From: Gymnopilus junonius
Lineage: Eukaryota; Basidiomycota; Agaricomycetes; Agaricales; Galerinaceae
Assembly: GCA_015501075.1 (NCBI GenBank)
Contig: JADNYJ010000079.1
Location: forward strand, 62,001 to 126,000
Direction of reading: 5' to 3'
Length of the DNA: 64,000 nt
Under the pieces are notes generated by a model. It was not told the origin of the DNA. It saw nothing but the letters and a program-made list of their open reading frames with translations, and did not search any database. Numbering within the stretch: the first letter of the stretch is position 1; the number at the start of each line of letters is the position of its first letter. A program made the position numbers and the translations under genes. This document shows, in pieces, positions 45,543 through 58,700 of the stretch.

Positions 45543-47735
45543 CCTTGGCTAAGGCTCAAGCTCCAAAGGTCAGACACATTCCAATGTTTGGCTTGACGAC
45601 CTTTAATCAAATCGGACGACATGGGGGAACGTATTGCGCCCTTTGAAATCCAGGATCCATTCTTCTCAAAGCTAGATGACATTCTACTCACCTCAATCTT
45701 CATGATCAACACGGACCACAAGACCCGCTTCGTGGTCACGCCAAATTTTCGTATTTACGATCCGAAAGAAGAACTTCCTTTAACAATCGCTCGTCGTACA
45801 TCTCAAGTCTGTCGCCGCTGGCGCAAAGTGATCTTACAGTCACCCTTAATCTGGGGAAGTGTTATCGACTTCGACCTTTTGCGTCAGAGGAAGGACTTTT
45901 GGAAAAAGAAGTCATGAGAAGGACGGTAGTGCACTGCTCTGCATCAGTGGGTGTGTGAACTGGCTGGAAATGAGGTCTAGATCCTTTTTTCGTTTCTGCT
46001 AGTGGAACACTGGGAGCGATCCGAAAGCTGGACGTCGATTGAAACTTTCTCAACTGCAAGTGAATCACATCACCCAGCATCGTCAGGAATTGAAAAAGCG
46101 CCTGCTCCAATTTAGAATTCATCATCATTTGCAGTCACCGGTTAGCCGAGTCTCAGGCACCTTCCGTTACCGCGAAAAAATATATGCTGGAAGGAAACCT
46201 GAAGGCGGCAATTATTCGATTTTGTTCCCACTTTTCCCAGGCATCTTCATGCGGTCTGGCTTCTTCAGCTACGAGGGCTTACTATTGGCTGGATGTTGGA
46301 AGCAGACATATTTCCGTTGCTCGAGAGGATGACACTTCTCGAAACATTGAAAATCGACGCCACGACCGATCTTAATATGGATAATTCCAACGAAACATAT
46401 CTTTCTTCCCAACCTTGTTTTATTGGATCTTCGGAACCACTTTCAATTCTGCCATCAAGTTCTTGGCTCGATCACTCCGTCCCCTAATTGTGTTTTGACA
46501 TTGACATCCTACGACTGGAAGGCCAAAGACGTATCAAGTCACTGCGATAAGCTGTCTTCGATGATGAACATACTGAAAAAATATACGGCAGCCTATTTTG
46601 GCACTCGAAAAGTCTCCACCTCAAATTATTTCTATCAGGAAGCCGATTTTCAGTTGAAACGTCGATGGGTCCAGCAACCACCAGCCAACTACTGCATTTT
46701 GAGGTCCATCCTGACGAGAGGCTACCATTTATTATATGCTCTTCAATTATGGATTGCGTCATCTCCGCTGTCGAACTATCCTCCATTACCACATTGGAAA
46801 TCGCACTGCACCCAACTCCTAAATGTGATATGTTGCACAGCGATCTGGTGGCTTTGTTCTCAGCCTGTACATCAACCCGTATCATCCAAGTGACGAAGAA
46901 AGCTGCTGAGGTGCTCTATGAACTCGCTCAGGAACACCATAGTCTGTTTCCTTCACTCGAAGTTTTGTGCGTGAAAACGGAGGAACCTACGATTTTAACC
47001 CGTTTTGAACAAATTGATTATTTTGAGTGTTTACTTGCCCTTTTCGAAGCGCGACAAGAGCTCAATGCACCAGTAAAAGTTCTTGACTTGACGGGCTGCG
47101 ACGTTGGTAAATCCGCAATCATGGAATTCTGGGATAAATCCGTGGAGGTGAACGTACGGCGAAGAGAGGAATTATGCGTTATGAAGAATGGACATGGAGA
47201 TTCTCCTGAACAATGCCATAGTTGCGGAATTGCACAAATCTTAGATATGGATATCGATTCATTCAAGGGACTTGGTGAACCATCTGTCGTTTTCCAAATA
47301 ATGCCGCTGCTGATACATTTTTTTCTTGTTGAACAGAAGAATATACATATCCTTTAAAGCGACAACGTCGTAGTCTTGTGGGTGCAACATGGAATGTCAT
47401 TTGCCAGGCCTTTTCCGGTGAAGAGCCGAAATACGGACTGGCATTTAGATGGGGGCCTACCGTATAGTATTTAACGGAGGAGGATTTATAATGTAATAGA
47501 GAACTCTCGATCGTCAATTAAATAACGCGAAGGCTTTGCGTTTACGTATGGACTAAACTTCAAGTGTACGGCCTTCATGCAAAATCAGCATTTTCGAGTG
47601 TTACTATATGTTGAGAAAGGTAGAATTCATACTAGACCATTTGAGAATTTTCGTCGTTACTCAGAACCTGCTATCTCGATAGTTTTTACCAAAATTTCAG
47701 AAAAGGTGCGAGGTCTTTTCGATGTCCTTTGACAG
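45543..47735 (+). repeat. F-box module, copy 4
   Basis: Same unit as copies 1-3. The leading palindrome is degenerate (CCTTGGCTAAGG), and about 25 bases before it are deleted relative to copy 1. The tail ends GATGTCCTTTG, as in copy 2. Confidence 0.72.
45621..47357 (+). pseudogene. F-box/LRR-like protein, module copy 4, broken
   Basis: Opens MGERIAPFEIQDPFFSKLDD in frame, but the frame is lost at about 45900 (FWKKKS-stop). Many one-base deletions follow between 45900 and 46640. The frame is continuous again from about 46665 to 47357 (GPATTSQLLHFEVHPDE ... KNIHIL), with the copy-2-like readthrough at the end. Nucleotide identity to the other copies stays high throughout. The density of indels within ~750 bases is unusual for so young a copy. 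Confidence 0.82.
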
Positions 47736-47934
47736 CCGAAAACTGGACCGCGCATTTAGATGGGGGCCAACTGAGTACTTAATGAAGGAGTTACGTGGCC
47801 ACGAAGGCTTTGTAATTCACACAGATGTGAATTGAAATATTAATTTTGCGCAGAAAATCCAGGTCGTTGAACGTTGCAACTACATACGGGAGCAAGAGGA
47901 AGACTACATATAATATACAAGCAAGATTTATTGT

Positions 47935-49325
47935 TTACTGCTCGCTTACGAAAACACCAGCCATACCCATACCGGAACCAATGCACATGCTTGTGACGAA
48001 CACCTTTCCACCAGTCTGCTTAGCAATATTCAGCCCAGTAGCGACCTGTCGAGCACCAGTGCATCCTAGAGGATGACCAATAGCAATCGCACCACCGTTC
48101 AGGTTAACCTTTTCGAAAGGAATGCCGAGGTGCTTCACGCTGAACACGGCCTGGCTGGCGAACGCCTCGTTAATCTCGAAAAAGTCGATGTCGTTCAGCG
48201 TCAGCTTGGTGAGGTTGAGCACACGGGGGAATAGCAAAGGCCGGACCAACACCCATGATGCGTGGTGGGACACCGATCGACGCCGCTGTGACGAATTTGC
48301 CGACGATGGGCAGACCAAGGCGCTTGGCGACTGAGCGGCGGGCGAGGAGGACGGCAGCGGCACCGTCAGAGACCTGAGAAGCGTTTCCTGGATAAAAATA
48401 AGCATCTGGCGATTGGCTGAAGGGGCGAGCTGAACTCACCAGCGTGTGTAGAACCATCCTTGGTGAAAGCGGGCTTGAGCTTCGCCAAGCTCTCGGCAGT
48501 AACGCCTTCCCGAATACCATCGTCGTTGTCCACGACGATCTCCGTCACCTTCTCCGTCTTGGGATCAACCCACTTGACCTTGATCGGTACAATCTCGGCC
48601 TTGAATTTACCAGCCTTGTTCGCAGCCGCTGCCTTTTGGAATGACTTGGCCGCGAACTCGTCTTGAACCTGACGAGTGATCCCGAATTCCTTGGCAACGT
48701 TTTCGGAAGTGATACCCATGGGAAGCAAACAGTCCTCCGCATCCTGGTTCTCAAGCACCTCGTCAGAGACGTTTGGTGCTGAACCAGGTCCATATCCAAA
48801 CGTCATGGACTCGACACCGGCACCTAGGAAGAGTAATCCAGACCAAGGTAAGTGAATTTGAAGAAGAGGACCGGGGAAAGTCGAACTACGTACCGATACC
48901 GATATCAATTTGTCCCGCGCGAATCTGGTTCGCAATTTGGTTGATGGCGGTCAAACCTGATGAGCACTGCCGATTGACCGTGTTGATAGAGGTCTCCACA
49001 GGGATCCCAGCGTGAAGAGCGGCCATCCTGGCGGCTGAAGCACCTCCTGCTGGTGGGAGAACGTTACCGACTGAGATGTCCTCGATGAGCTTGGGGTCCA
49101 AGTTGACCTTGGAGTAGCAAGCACGGAGAACATGCGACAAGATGAGCTCCGGTTTGGTGTCCTTGAACCCTCCTTTCTTGCCCTGTAACTCCATGAGTAA
49201 TTGTCCTTCATTCTTGCGACAAAACATACCTTTGTGAGTGCAGAACGAACGGCACTGACAATGACAATGTCGTCGTCGTTCTTTTGGAGAATAGTGGCCT
49301 TTTGCGACGAAGTTTGGAGAGACAT
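47935..49325 (-). CDS. POT1: 3-ketoacyl-CoA thiolase, peroxisomal type (one-base frameshift)
   Basis: Last step of beta-oxidation: cleaves 3-ketoacyl-CoA with CoA to acetyl-CoA and a shortened acyl-CoA. Exons, minus strand: 49325-49230, 49182-48894, 48823-48440, 48387-47935. Motifs: acyl-enzyme Cys in NRQCSSGLTA (near residue 90), ESMTFGYGPGSAPN, ITSENVAKEFGITR, base His in GGAIAIGHPLGCTGAR, second Cys in SMCIGSGMGMAG. Expected length is 406 aa. The exons sum to 1222 nt, one too many: a run of five G near 48225-48229 (plus strand) shifts the frame just after GPAFAIP. I see neither an N-terminal PTS2 nor a C-terminal SKL, so the targeting signal is unclear. The remaining sequence is fully conserved, so a sequencing error is quite possible. 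Confidence 0.9.
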
Positions 49326-49689
49326 GGTGGTGGATGAATAAGAAATGAGAATGAACCCCGCTCCTTATACGCAAGGATATTACCCGGACCCAAATCACAT
49401 GTTCGTTCTCGTTTTTGGATGCCGGTTAACATTAGACCCGGTACCGCAATTTATTTATGGACCTCAGCGTTTTCAGGAGGAATTCGAACGAAGAGGGTCA
49501 GAAATATGCAAGGTTAGGATTGGGTGAAAAGGTGAGGTCGGAATTTTTATCTGGGTTTTGAGGGCAATTGAATTTGGCAAAAGTAAAAAGCCCGTAATCT
49601 GAATGTGTTCAGATACAATATTTGGATCCATTCAATGAGCTAGTTATAAAGAAAACCTATGTATCATTGTACTTAAGTAGGATAATAAT

Positions 49690-49913
49690 ATATGATCTAA
49701 GTACCAACATTTTGTACAGCAAAATTAGCTCGAAGATCCTCCCGGTACGGTGCCTGACTCAACCAATATGGAAGGACTTCGCCCACATATTCCTCCAGGG
49801 ATTGTCGTGCAATTGAGAGCAAAAGAGGCGCCGCGGTTTGGGATCCTAATAAATTAGAAGTTGCAAGTTTTATGAACATTTTCGGTAATATGTTACTTCA
49901 AGATATATTTTGA
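49690..49913 (+). pseudogene. Decayed C-terminal scrap related to 19.9-20.15 kb
   Basis: One frame reads HIPPGIVVQLRAKEAPRF; after a one-base shift the other reads VWDPNKLEVASFMNIFGNML and ends LLQDIF-stop. Both parts align with HVPPEVNVRLRAKNAPNIW and SLTNVFDDMLFGDTF-stop at 20020-20154. Upstream homology is not evident. Confidence 0.5.
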
Positions 49914-50744
49914 TGATTTGCGTGGCAATATCAGGGAAGAATAATGCGGATAGTAGGAATAGAAATGTAAGTATCATCACCTTTGTCGTTTACTCAGACA
50001 TGCAGATTACTCTCATAAGTTCTGTTGCTATTCCAAGGCTAAAACCAAATGAATCGTTGTTTAATAGCTCTTCTTATGATGTACCAGAGAGATATAGACC
50101 GTTTCATGGACAAAATCTTGCCTCCCGTGGTTCAAGCACAGAGCACTTAACGCCCCTTATATCTCCGTTCTCAAGATGCGAGTTTAACAGATTGCTTTGG
50201 CGATACATGATTTCAGGAGACATGCAGCACATCGATATTATTCAGCCAAATACAAAGCTGGTACCCGCGGTGCCGTCTGCTTAATTATAAAGAAGATTGT
50301 TATCATTAACGGACGATTTTTTTTGGCCGTAGTGCAAGTTACAATACTCCTCTGTGAAAACTGGAAGGGAATTCTTTCCACCTCTTCTGCTAGCCCGCAG
50401 CCTGCATCAGATTTCCAGGTTGTCGCTCCAGGAGCCCAGGAAGGTACTTATGTCAAATCTAGTGGGGAAGGACAAGGGAGACGGTCGTCGGTAACTTGAC
50501 ATTATAGGCGGTAGAGGTCGGAGAATTTTGTTAGAAATGGAAAATGCAGTGCGAATGGGGATGAAATAGAGGACATAGGGTGCAAGTGTGGAGGTAATAT
50601 ATGTGATGCGTTAATTGCATAGTAGTTTCTCGGAAATTGCCGATGAGTGCTTAGGCCTATTGTTACGTCACATGTCACGCCATTCTCTAGAATCTCTTGT
50701 CGATATCTTGTTCATTGCGAGTTCATTGGAATTAATTGTCGACG
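49914..50744. other. Intergenic, no supported gene
   Basis: About 830 bases. A 124-aa plus-strand frame (49910-50284) has no motif and no second copy. It includes the upstream region of F-box family A. Confidence 0.5.
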
Positions 50745-53608
50745 ATGTTGACAACGGCGGTGGCATTGTCTTCTTCACCGTGCACTACGTTGGACTCATT
50801 GATATCTCTAACATTCCTCCCTCCTGAAATCCTTCTTCAAATCTTCCTCAATCTCACTGACAGCCCCACCTCTCTCCTTGCTCTCCGATTGACATGCAAT
50901 TACTTGAACACTCTCATTTCTGGATCCTCAGGAATTCGCTATGAAACTGCTTTGATGATCACTGATCAAGTTAATAATCCAAAATCCATGCTGCCGGTCA
51001 AAGAGAAGCTGGAATGGGTGCAGGATTCCGCCCGCCGCTGGTCTATTCTCGATCTCGATGAGAGTCCCGAGGGTGAAGAGGAAGAAGAGGAGAAAACGCC
51101 CGGAGAAAAGAAGCTCCGAAATACGAACAAGAGAATGCGCCAAATCAAAGCGGGCCATGCGCCCAGTGGAATATACGACCTAACTGGGGGTATCTACATG
51201 CTCGGCGATCTCCCGAGGAAGGCACTGTACTGGGTTAAATTGCCTGGTCTGGAGGAGTTCCGGGATGGGATCGAGACAAAGTGGAACAAAATCGATCTTG
51301 ATATGATCAGGAAGCGCGCAGATTCAGATGGACGGGAGCGGACGATCATTGATATGGGCTTGTGCGTCTATGAGCATGATTTGATTGCTATCATCACTAT
51401 GTAAGCTCAGTTTTTTGAGCCTTTTCTCGTTTTTATTCATGATTATTGGTCCTACAGAAGCCCTCAACGCACGCCAGATGGCAGCCGACCCACAATGAAC
51501 GACATCGAGCTGGTGTTCCTCCAATTTTCCACTGGGCTGCCACACCCGGCGCTCTCCAAACGACAAGGATCACAGAGCGACTCTCGAAACTACATAAGAT
51601 ATATCATGGCGTCGCCTGTAGAGTGGCACAAGCCAGCAGTGGGGATCGAGATTGTTGGGGAGCATCTGGTATTGGTGCTGCATTACCACTTTGAATCAGT
51701 CGAGGACAGGGTGTACGTGTGGGAGTGGAAAACGGGCGTGTTGAAAATGGTTTGTATCCTCGTTCTCAAAAAATAAAAACATAAATTGATCTAGTTTTTA
51801 CAGGGCCTCACGGCACCGCATCAGACGTACTCGGGCTTGATATTCCTCACACCGTCACTAATCCTCCTGCCCAACATAAAGGCAAATTCGCTAGATGTAT
51901 TCCATATCCCGTCAAAGCCGTCCTTGACAACTGCTGAACCAATCTTGATACTCAGCCTGCCGCGGCTGGCAGATGGATGGTCAATAATGGGGATTTCATG
52001 TAGAGCGGAACCTAATCCCGTTGGAGAGATGTCAACGTCAATGTCAAGGCCCACTGCCAGTGCCAACGGGTCTTCTTCATCGGCGGCGGGGGCATCATCA
52101 GCTCCTGCTGCTGCGACTACTTCTACAGCAAATGCCATCGATCTGACCCCCACACGTCCCTTCCTCCCCAACCCCGAACATGCCTTGTGCATCTTCTCCA
52201 TGAGCACGTTGGGCCACACGTTCACGCTTGTGGTGCACAGGAACGCGTTAGTGGAGGTTGTTAAACGGGAGGTACCTTTCTACGACCGTGAACGCGAGGA
52301 TGGCACGGAAGGCGGGCAAGAGCAGCGAGAACAACAAGAAGAAGAGGGCAGCGCAGCCGGTGAGGCAACCTATCACGCAGCCGCAGAGGATCACGAATCG
52401 GCTATACCAGGCTCCTTCTCTTCAACGCCCTTCACCTCCTACACTCACAACCCGACCACTGGGCATCGTACCAAAACCGTCCCATACTCCCTCTGGGGGC
52501 CTCCCATCACAAGGTGGTTCAACTCGGACTTTATCCCCACACGGTGGATCACCACCACGTGCGGACAACGGATGGTCGTCCTCAGGGTGGATGGGGACAA
52601 TGAAGACATGGAGGAAGCTGGAGAATACCCCTATATTGTTTTTGATTTTTGCGCGCAGAACGTGCAAAAAATGGGGGCGAGATTGAAAAGGGCCTGGGCA
52701 GCTGAAAGGAGGAAGAAGGAGCTAGAGAAGGAATTGAGGAGGAAAAGGAGGGGAAAACAGAAGGAGAAAGAGAGACAGGTAGAGAAGGAGGAAGAAGAAG
52801 AAGAAGGAAACACCTTGATTCATAATCATCGTCTGCATCCTGCGTCTTTCTCAGCAACTGATTTCCTCGACGTCGGACAGGAAGTTGACTTTTTCCGTCC
52901 TCCCAACCTGGAAATGGAGCAAGAAGTTTCTGACAGTTTGCAGGCCTTCCATAGGTTCAACTATGACTATGGTGGTGTGTACCCCGATCCTAGTGCAGAG
53001 TTTTATGCTCGCAGTCAGTCTATATATGAGGAAGAGCGTCGGGTTCGGAATGGATATGGATATGGTGAAGATGAATACGAACACATGGTCGAAGACGAAG
53101 ATGAGCTTGATGAAGACGACTTTGAAGATGATTTCAGAGTGCCTTATGGTGCGGCCCTCGACATGGATGTTGACTTTGATTCCAGCCCTCTTGGACCATC
53201 ATCCACCGCCAACACTGCTGGAGACGAACGAACTTCCACATCCGCGTCTTCCTCTGAAGGCCCGTCTTCAGGACAAGCTCCAGAGCAAGAACAAGAAGAA
53301 CAAGAGTCGGATCTTCCTGCACTTAGCCTCCCTCTTCACCGACTGAGGTACACAACGTCCTCCTATCCACTTGAGCCCTCCCGCGTCTTTGCCGAGCCCG
53401 TCTATGGGAAGTTGCCTTACGTAGAGTGCGTGAGTGCGCAGAGGTATAGTTTTGAGGGTGTGTTAATAGATGAGGAGCGGGTCATTGGTGTTTCGGTCAG
53501 TTCTCTTTCTGTTTTTGTTTGTAAGGAGGTCGTTGATAAAATTTATCTTACCTCTAGACCGATATCTCAAGCCGGGTGAAGCAGATTGATGTTCACTACT
53601 TTGGATAA
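50745..53608 (+). CDS. F-box protein, family A, intact
   Basis: Exons 50745-51400, 51458-51749, 51804-53495, 53558-53608; 2691 nt, 896 aa, all joins in frame. F-box near residues 22-60 (LTFLPPEILLQIFLNLTDS ... LALRLTCNYLNTLISGS). A conserved middle part follows with IYDLTGGIYMLGDLPRKAL and VGIEIVGEHLVLVLHYHFES, which could form a beta-propeller-like fold. The last third is acidic and low in complexity (DEDELDEDDFEDDFRVPYG). C-terminus VKQIDVHYFG. It is probably a substrate receptor of an SCF ligase; the target is unknown. A diverged, broken paralogue lies inverted at 55718-58818. Confidence 0.85.
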
Positions 53609-54194
53609 TTTTGCGCATGAGCATCGATGTTGAAGGACATTGGGTTTACGACGTAGTGTTGTTGCACACTAATGGTGGATGTAATCATAAAGCAAGGAGA
53701 CGCAAGTCGAGCGTGTATGAATAGGCGGATAATATTTGATGTAGCTATAGTTTTTTGTATCCAGAACCATTTGTTTGAGTCGTTTCAGGCAATTGAACCT
53801 GCTGAGATAAATCTGGATGTTAACACTGACTAGCCAAGGGTTGCATACCTGCCTTCGCTAATGATAAATGTGTAGTGCTATATCGATCAACATTAATATT
53901 TCGAATTCGGGGACACGGACTTTTAGCCGTGGGACCAGGTACTGTCCGACCTTTTGTCTTCTTAACACCCACCTTACACCGTAAGTGGGCCGCTGTTCTG
54001 GATAATTCGAACTCTTTCAGATTCTGGCCCCTGCTTCATTGATTCTGCCCTGCTTTGTTGTTTGCAGAAACCCGAAGGGCAAAGAACAATGAATTCACTC
54101 CGCAGTTGCAATAAAACCAGGTCGATGTGGACATCCTGATCCTGTTATTCCTCAAATCTTCATCGCCTATCATTTGCATCTGCCTCAATTCTCG
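53609..54194. other. Intergenic spacer
   Basis: About 590 bases between the family A and family B F-box genes. No gene or repeat is recognised. Confidence 0.55.
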
Positions 54195-55541
54195 ATGTCC
54201 GATTCAGAGCGTATCATCATCGGCACCTTTCCTTTGGATATACTCTGCGAAATATTCAAAGAAGTTCTTTCAAATTTGACACGATCATCTCTAAACCACG
54301 ACTCAAATTCAGAGGCAAGCGCTAGCAGCAGTAAACAGACAGATGGGCCCCAGTTTATTACTTATGAAGCCTTCCGACCCCGTCTTAGGATTGCCTTCTC
54401 ATTGCGCCACGTCTGCATTCAGTGGCGACGGGCTTCGTTCTTGACATCTGGGCTGTGGCACACCCTTATTTGGTCGTGTAAGCCATTCTGGTCGGGCATC
54501 TCCAAAAACGACATCGATTTTCTGCAATGGTGGTCGGAAAACGTTAGAGGGAACTCGTTGACGTTGTAGCTGGATATTTTCGCTAACAGTAACGAGTCAG
54601 CACTTTCAGACGTTATATGGACCCAGGATATTTTCCCGATGGCTATACCTAGACCCGTTACTGCTCAGTCCTGGAACTTGAGCCATAAATCTTCCTTGGA
54701 AGCATTTATGAAATTGATAAGCAAAGCAAAGCATCTCTCCATTGATTCTTTTTATCTCAGCTTCCTCACTGAAGCTATTTCGGGGCCACAGGGCGGACTC
54801 AGGGAATTTCCTCATATGCGGACGCTACACATTCAAGGACACCATAATGATGATGATGTATCACGACCGAACCCTATGATATTCAACTTCTTCGACTGTC
54901 TTCCTTTAATGAAGATGACGAAGTTGAAGAGTTTGCACATTAACGAACGCACTTCGCTCGGTCTTCATCCTTTCCCTCTTGCTTTCACTCACGCTTATAT
55001 GCCCTTCAAAATATGGAGTCGACTCACTGATTTGACTGCTGCATTATCAATTACACCAGTTGAATGGCTTCGCTTGATCAAGGAATGCACCTCCCTCATT
55101 ACTGCTTGCTTCTCTTTCGACATTTACGGTAAAATCAACGAAGCTGCAAACCACCAATACCAATTGTCCGTATCCTCAATTCCAAATACCCACATCGTCC
55201 TAGAAAAGCTCAAAACGCTTGACATCCGGATCGTAAAAGATGAAACTGGTGAGGGCTTCCGACAACTTCTACACTGCGACCGCTTCCTCCTACCCACCCT
55301 GGTAAACTTATCCATGAAGGGAAGTCATCTCAGCTTGCAGAATTTACACACCATCCTCCAAGTGACACCGATGCTCCGTAAATTGGGTGTGGCTGCTGAA
55401 ATGCAGTTATCCTATATAAACCTTGTGGTTGCGGGACGTCTTCCTATCAGATCGCTGAACCATCTTGATGGATTTCCGCAAACGCGCACTGGGCTTCGCT
55501 TTTGGCGTAGAGGCGAAAACGGCAAATGGACACTCTGCTGA
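54195..55541 (+). pseudogene. F-box protein, family B, nonsense-broken copy
   Basis: Starts MSDSERIIIGTFPLDILCE, an F-box-like N-terminus continuing LRHVCIQWRRASFLTSGLWH. A TAG at 54567-54569 interrupts the frame after GNSLTL. The paralogue at 59.8 kb has CAA (Gln) there. The frame then resumes unchanged through KTLDIRI ... LHTILQVTPMLRKLGVAAEM. The end (GRLPIRSLNHLDGFPQTRTG ... WTLC-stop) departs from the paralogue and lacks about 130 C-terminal residues. Confidence 0.78.
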
Positions 55542-55717
55542 GAACAGGGATTGTAAGTGACTATGAGCAAAGTCGTTAAGTAATACACGTAATTGGGTAC
55601 ATCAATAATATGTAACAGATGCAAATTCTTTGGCAACGCTTTCCTTTACAACCATTGTCCTCGCACATATCTACATCACCAGGAGTATACGACCTCAAAA
55701 AGCCAAGAAAAGAATTA

Positions 55718-58700
55718 TCACCCAAAATAATGAATATCAAGTTGCTTCACCCGATTGAACATATCAGTCTATAAGCACGCAGAGTAAGTACCGTTCGTCC
55801 AAAAAAATAGAATCAGAAAAGAAACCTACCGAAAGACCAATAACCCTCTCCTCATCCATCAATACCCCTTCAAACCGATACCTCTGCTCACTTGCACAGG
55901 CGACATAGGGTAACCCCCTATCACAGGCTCGGCAAACGCGTCGGTCGGCTCAAGCGGCTGAGAAGATGTCACGTGCCAGAGACGGTGCAGAGGGAGGGCG
56001 GGGGCATGGGGAGGTGAGGGTTCGGCTGCCGCGGAAGCGTCGACTACATCTGAATCTGGGGCTAGCGCTGGGGCGGAGGATGCAGATAAAGGTTGCGATG
56101 TGGATGCCTGTCCTCGTTCACGTTCGGCATTGACATTGGATGTTGATGATGGTGATGATGATCCGCTGGAAGTGTCAAAATCATCAACGTCCATACGATC
56201 CGCCAATCCAGGACGTACTCTCAAACGAGCAGCACGAGCCACACGGAGAGGACGCGCTGCACGAGCCATACCAATTGTAGGAGCTCCAGGTCGAGTTCGA
56301 GTTTGTGCGTCTGTATCGGTGGAATAGAGTCCAACCCCAGACTCACCATCTTCATCGTCTTCATCGTCTTCTTCATAGTCATCATAGTCTTCTTCTTCGT
56401 AGTCGTCATAATCTTCTTCTTCATAGTCAAGCATATAGTCATCTTCGTCATACTCTTCTTCATAGAGGTCATCATCATCATCAGGTCCAAGGAATGCTGC
56501 TCCACTATGGGTACCGCCATAGCTACCAAGCTCGGGCGAATAAAAATCCACGAACTCCGGAGCAAAGTCCTGTCCATAGAATGATCCAGGATCCACGCCC
56601 GCAAATTCCAGACCCAAATCAAAATCAGTGCTGGTGCTGCTGAGAGGACTACGCGAATCGTGCTCCTGCTCCAGCTCGACACCTGTATATCGACTTGGAA
56701 AAGCCTGATGCTGGTCACTCAGCGTTTCCTCCACTAACTCCTTCCCTTTTCCTTTGTGCCTCTGCGCCTCCTTCTGCCTCCGCTCCCGTTCAACTTCCCA
56801 TACACTCTTCAATCTCTTTCCCATCCGCCTCACATTCGCCTCACAGAAATCTAACACCACATACGGGAACCCCAGCCTCCATCGATGTTTTCATCTCCAT
56901 GCGTACCGCCATCCGCCGTGAGCACCAACCGCTGCCCACATGTCGTGGTGATCCAGCCCGTTGAGATTGAGTCCGAGTTGAACCATCGCGTGATGGGCGG
57001 CCCCCAGAGCGTGTATGGGATAACTTTGGTGTGGTGCCCAGCGATGGGGTCGTGGAGGCAGGAGGAGGCGAAGGCGGAGCTGGGTGTAGCTGGCTCATCG
57101 TCCATTGGGTTTTCTTCATTGCCACGTCCAGCAATCTCTGCTGCTGCAGCGGTGTTGGTACCATCTTGTTCTTGCTGTTGTCTCTCCTCTGCCTTTTCAT
57201 CACCCTCACATTCATGAAAAGGCGCTTCCCTCCTCACTATATCCACCAGTGCACTCCTATGCACCAAGAACGTGAACGTATGTCCAAAATGCAGATTCAG
57301 AAGCGGCAGCCCGATGCCCGACATGCGTATGGAGAATACGCATATGGCGTGTTCCGCACTGGGGAGGAAGGGACGGGTGGGGGTTAAGGAGATTGGAGCA
57401 GATTCAGCTGCAGAAGTGGTGGCAAAAGCTGCCGCACCAGAAGAGAATGATGAAGATGCAGCAGCAGTCGATGAGCTACTGGAATTTTGGGGCGTCGACG
57501 TCCCACCCACAGGATTAGGCTCCGCCCTACACGAAATTCCCGCCAATGTTCTTCCGCCTGCTAAAGCCGGCAAGCTGAGCCTTAATATTGGCCTAGCAGG
57601 CGTGAAGGATGGTTTTGAGGGGATATGGAACACATCCAGCGTATTTATTTTAGCGTTAGGCAGTGCAATCAGGGAGGGCGTGAGGAATATGAGGCCCGAG
57701 TACGTTTGGTATGGTGCAGTGAGGCTCTATAAGGTCAAAAATGTCAATAAATTTCTTCCTAGCAAGTCAAAAATAACCAACCATCTTCAACACGCCAGTC
57801 TTCCACTCCCAAACGTACACCCTGTCCTCAGTCGATGCAGAGTGGTAATGGAGTACCAACACGAGATGCTCACCCACAATCTCGATCCCAACCGCTGGGG
57901 GTTGCCATCCTACAGGAGACGACATCACGCGTCTTATGTAGCGATTTGAAGTGCCTTGCGATGCTGCAAGGGCAGGGTGGGGTAAGCCGGTGGAGAACTG
58001 GAGGAGCACGAGGTCAATGTCGTTTTCCGTAGGTTGGGCACCGTCTGGGGTGCGTTGAGGGCTCCTGTGAGGAAATAATATCAGTCAGAAAATGAATAAA
58101 GCATAAGAAAAAATTAATGTGCATACAGAGTAACAATTGCTACTAAATCGTGCTCGTAAATGCACAAACCCATATCGACAATTGTTCGCTCCCTCCGGTC
58201 TGAATCTGCGCGTGTCTTAAGCACGTCCAGATCGATCTTGTTCCACTTAGGGTCGATCCCATCCTGGATCTCCTCCTGACCAGGGAGCTTCACCCAGTGC
58301 AAAACCTTCCTTGGAAAATCGCCAAGGACGTAGACGCCCCCAGTCAAATCGTATATCCCGCTGGGTTCATGTCCTGCTTTGATTTGACGCATGCGCTTGT
58401 TTCCATCTTTGAGGGTTTCCTTCCCTTTTCCGCGTGATTTTTCTTCGCCTTCGCCCTCAGCTTCAGAATCCTCGTCAAGATCAAGGATAGACCAACGCCT
58501 GGAGGATTCTTGCATCCGGTCGAGCTTCTCCTTGACTGGCAGTGAGGATTTTGCATTATTATCCTGATGCGTAGCAATCAAAGCAGCCTGATAGTGCAAT
58601 TCAGACGACCCAGAAATGAGGGTGTTCAGAAAACTGCATGTCAACTGAAGAGCAAACAAAGAACTGGGGTTGTCAGTGAGATTAAGAAAGATGTGTAAAA

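Larger units (their letters stand above)
42480..47530. repeat. Inverted segmental duplication, arm B
   Basis: Reverse-oriented copy of arm A (9618-14625), in the order peroxidase scrap, ABCF copy, F-box copy 4. The F-box tail continues farther here than in arm A. Arm B has many single-base indels that arm A lacks. Confidence 0.85.
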
